From an uncultured Gemmatimonadaceae bacterium (GTDB taxonomy: Bacteria > Gemmatimonadota > Gemmatimonadetes > Gemmatimonadales > Gemmatimonadaceae): 6,346 bases of DNA. The stretch covers positions 1-6,346 of the forward strand of contig CATPBD010000222.1 of NCBI GenBank assembly GCA_955652265.1, given 5' to 3'. Positions 4,765 through 6,346 of this stretch are shown here, one piece after another; the stretch's first letter is position 1; every line of letters begins with the position of its first letter. The position numbers and the translations under genes were made by a program. Below the pieces are notes generated by a model, which worked only from the letters and a program-made list of their open reading frames with translations, ran no database searches and had not been told where the DNA came from.

Positions 4765-6186
4765 ATGACAAGGCTCAAGACCCGCGTTCCCGAACTGGCC
4801 GGCGTCGCCACCTACGCGCAGGCGGCGCGCATCGGCTACTCAGTAGAAGAAAACGTTCAACGATTGCTTCGGATTCACTGGACGGAGCGTAAGCTGATGG
4901 CCACCATGCTCGCGCACCTCGCGTCCATGCCGGTCTGGGAAGCGAAATGCGCGCTCGCCCTGCACCAGTGGTACTGTGCGGAGCACGCAGACTGGCTGCG
5001 CCGCCGGATCACCGAAATGCGACACCCAGCGCCACCACTGGACCAGCCTCCCGATGCCGCGCTCGATGCGTTTCTCGAAGAGCTTCTGCACGCGGAGAAT
5101 CCGGAAGAGCTCATCGCCGGAGTTTACGGCGTCGCCCTGCCCGCGCTCCGCGACGCCTACTACAACCACATTCACCACACCAACCCGCTCGTAGATCAAC
5201 CAACTCGGCGCTTCATGCGCTTCGCTCTGCTCGAAATTACCGAAGCCGTCGAGTGGGGTGACGCTGCTCTATCGGCGTTGGCCGAGGACAGCTCCGCCGC
5301 AGTCCTCGCCACGTCCTGGCGCGAGCACTTGGAGCTCTACCTCGACGCAGCGCGTGGCATCGCTGGCGATCCGCGCATCGCCGTCGAGGAAGGCGATGGA
5401 CGCAGCGGTGTGGCAATCCGCGCGCTCGATCCGCCGCTGCCGCCGCCCAGCGCGGCGAACCCGTTCGTCCCGGACTTCGAGCCAAAGCGTGATCGCCGTT
5501 TCCACGGACTTTACAACTTCAACTTTCCACCCCACGTCGTTTACAACGCGCCGGGCGTGCCCGCGGACGAGCGCAATGTTGCCCTCCTCTGCAAGCGGAC
5601 ACTCGAGATGGATGTACCGGAGATGATGTGCTCGTTTCTATTCGAGCGGAAAGACCAGCCGTGGGAGTTCTATCTCGACTACTCGCGGCAACTGTGGGAC
5701 GAGGCTCGGCACGCCATGCTGGGCACGGTCGCGTTCGAGTCGCGCGGAGTTGACTGGACGGAGATCCCGCTAAATGTCGGATTCTCGCTGCGGCTCAACC
5801 TCCACGCCACTCCGCAGGAGCGTCAGATTCTGCTCTACGCCATCGAGCAATCGCTGATGCCGAGCGAGACCGGGAAGCGGTTCGAGTACGAGACCGCGGT
5901 CGAAGCCGGTGACGAGCTGTCGGCGCACTTCCACGACTACGATTGGGCCGACGAAGTTCTGCACGCGCAAATCGGCAGACGCGCGCTCAAGCGCGAAGGG
6001 ATCACCGGAGCAGCGGCAATCGAGCGCGGCAAGGAGATTCACGAGCGGACCTGGGCCGCCCTCGAGCAGTACAAATCACGCGAGCCACAGACGAATTGGT
6101 GGCCGGATTTTGTCCGGAAGGTGCTTGGCAAGGAGAGCGCGGCACGCGAGGATCACCTCGCCGAGCCGAGAATTGTCGGCGAGTGA
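4765..6186 (+). CDS. Large ferritin-like protein with putative di-iron site and degenerate N-terminal repeat, 473 aa
   Basis: I do not recognise a named family, but the fold signal is clear. The C-terminal half carries E281, then D312-E313-x-x-H316 (DEARH), and E361, then D396-E397-x-x-H400 (DEVLH). This twin E-X(about 30-34)-D-E-X2-H arrangement is the ligand pattern of di-iron oxygenases and related ferritin-like proteins (AurF-type N-oxygenases, for example), so a redox function is plausible. The N-terminal half is also helical and seems to echo it: E41, E73 with D76, and E163 with D166, with Asp where His is expected. A Pro-rich linker (222-240) joins the halves. There is no signal peptide or membrane segment, so it is probably cytoplasmic. 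ATG 4765 is the only start after an upstream in-frame TGA; GAGGAG at 4744-4749 is rather far (15 nt). It lies 80 bases after the DinB-like gene on the same strand and may or may not be co-transcribed. Substrate unknown. Confidence 0.75.
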   Translation: MTRLKTRVPELAGVATYAQAARIGYSVEENVQRLLRIHWTERKLMATMLAHLASMPVWEAKCALALHQWYCAEHADWLRRRITEMRHPAPPLDQPPDAALDAFLEELLHAENPEELIAGVYGVALPALRDAYYNHIHHTNPLVDQPTRRFMRFALLEITEAVEWGDAALSALAEDSSAAVLATSWREHLELYLDAARGIAGDPRIAVEEGDGRSGVAIRALDPPLPPPSAANPFVPDFEPKRDRRFHGLYNFNFPPHVVYNAPGVPADERNVALLCKRTLEMDVPEMMCSFLFERKDQPWEFYLDYSRQLWDEARHAMLGTVAFESRGVDWTEIPLNVGFSLRLNLHATPQERQILLYAIEQSLMPSETGKRFEYETAVEAGDELSAHFHDYDWADEVLHAQIGRRALKREGITGAAAIERGKEIHERTWAALEQYKSREPQTNWWPDFVRKVLGKESAAREDHLAEPRIVGE

Positions 6187-6189
6187 ATC

Positions 6190-6204
6190 CGGGCGCTCGG
6201 CCCG
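6190..6204. terminator. Weak G+C-rich hairpin between convergent genes
   Basis: CGGGC (6190-6194) and GCCCG (6200-6204) form a 5-bp stem with a 5-nt loop just after the stop of the ferritin-like gene. The stem sits between two convergent genes, where a bidirectional terminator is expected. It is short, and no T-run follows on the plus strand, so this is only a candidate. Confidence 0.2.
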
Positions 6205-6222
6205 CGCTTCCTTGTCCCTTCG

Positions 6223-6346
6223 TTAAGCGGAGTAGATCGCAGTCGTTCCGTTGAGCGAGATCGTGAGAGACCGCGTGCCACCAAACGTGCTGCCGTTGCT
6301 GAGCGAGCCACTGTAGGGGTTGAAAGGGGGGCTGGTGAAGGTGCTC
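6223..6346 (-). CDS. C-terminal fragment of an unknown protein (begins beyond the right edge)
   Basis: Read on the minus strand, a frame enters from the right edge and stays open for about 40 residues to a TAA at 6225-6223. It is rich in Ser, Thr, Gly and Asn (PYSGSLSNGSTFGG, then TRSLTISLNGTTAIYSA at the end), with alternating polar and hydrophobic residues that suggest beta strands. This composition is common at the ends of secreted or surface beta-rich proteins, but no family is recognised and no signal peptide can be seen because the start is missing. Support comes from the open frame, the G+C-rich codon pattern and the convergent placement 36 bases after the ferritin-like gene. Chance openness over this length in G+C-rich DNA is possible. 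Confidence 0.45.
   Translation of the reverse strand, partial: STFTSPPFNPYSGSLSNGSTFGGTRSLTISLNGTTAIYSA

Noticed and set aside
4765..6186. Assignment of the 473-residue protein as AurF, MiaE or a DUF455 member
   Set aside because: Only the di-iron ligand spacing matches; the surrounding sequence and the two-part architecture do not fit any of these closely enough to name it.

Overview
This is a G+C-rich bacterial chromosomal window with tightly packed genes and short intergenic gaps. The mix of genes (a Crp/Fnr-like regulator, a PilB/GspE-type ATPase with an MshEN domain, a VOC protein, a MarR regulator, a DinB-like protein and a large ferritin-like protein) would fit a soil or environmental lineage such as Gemmatimonadota or Acidobacteriota. 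That placement is an impression from protein style only; nothing here is a taxonomic marker.

Layout from left to right. Positions 149 to 1 hold the start of a minus-strand gene that looks like a Crp/Fnr-family regulator and runs off the left edge. A divergent, more A+T-rich gap (150-430) with several short inverted repeats separates it from a large plus-strand gene (431-3157). That gene encodes an apparently catalytically intact type IV pilus/type II secretion ATPase whose C-terminus is extended by a receiver-like domain lacking the phosphorylation residues and then by a GAF domain. A 201-bp gap follows, ending in a perfect 9-bp inverted repeat with a 3-nt spacer just ahead of the next operon.

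The operon 3359-4684 has three overlapping genes: a VOC (glyoxalase/bleomycin-resistance fold) protein, a MarR regulator and a DinB-like putative metal-dependent enzyme. The overlaps (20 nt and 4 nt) argue for one transcript, and the inverted repeat is a natural MarR operator. The inferred job is small-molecule or electrophile sensing and detoxification under MarR autoregulation. After an 80-nt gap comes a 473-residue protein (4765-6186) with a two-part ferritin-like build. Its C-terminal half carries two E-X(n)-DE-X2-H motifs, the pattern of di-iron oxygenases; its N-terminal half looks like a degenerate copy. The right edge (6346 to 6223, minus strand) is the C-terminal end of a convergent gene of unknown function.

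The best candidates for something undescribed are the pilus ATPase fused to a pseudo-receiver and GAF module, the VOC-MarR-DinB operon with its palindromic operator, and the duplicated di-iron protein. No rRNA, tRNA, CRISPR array, insertion sequence or phage gene is visible.
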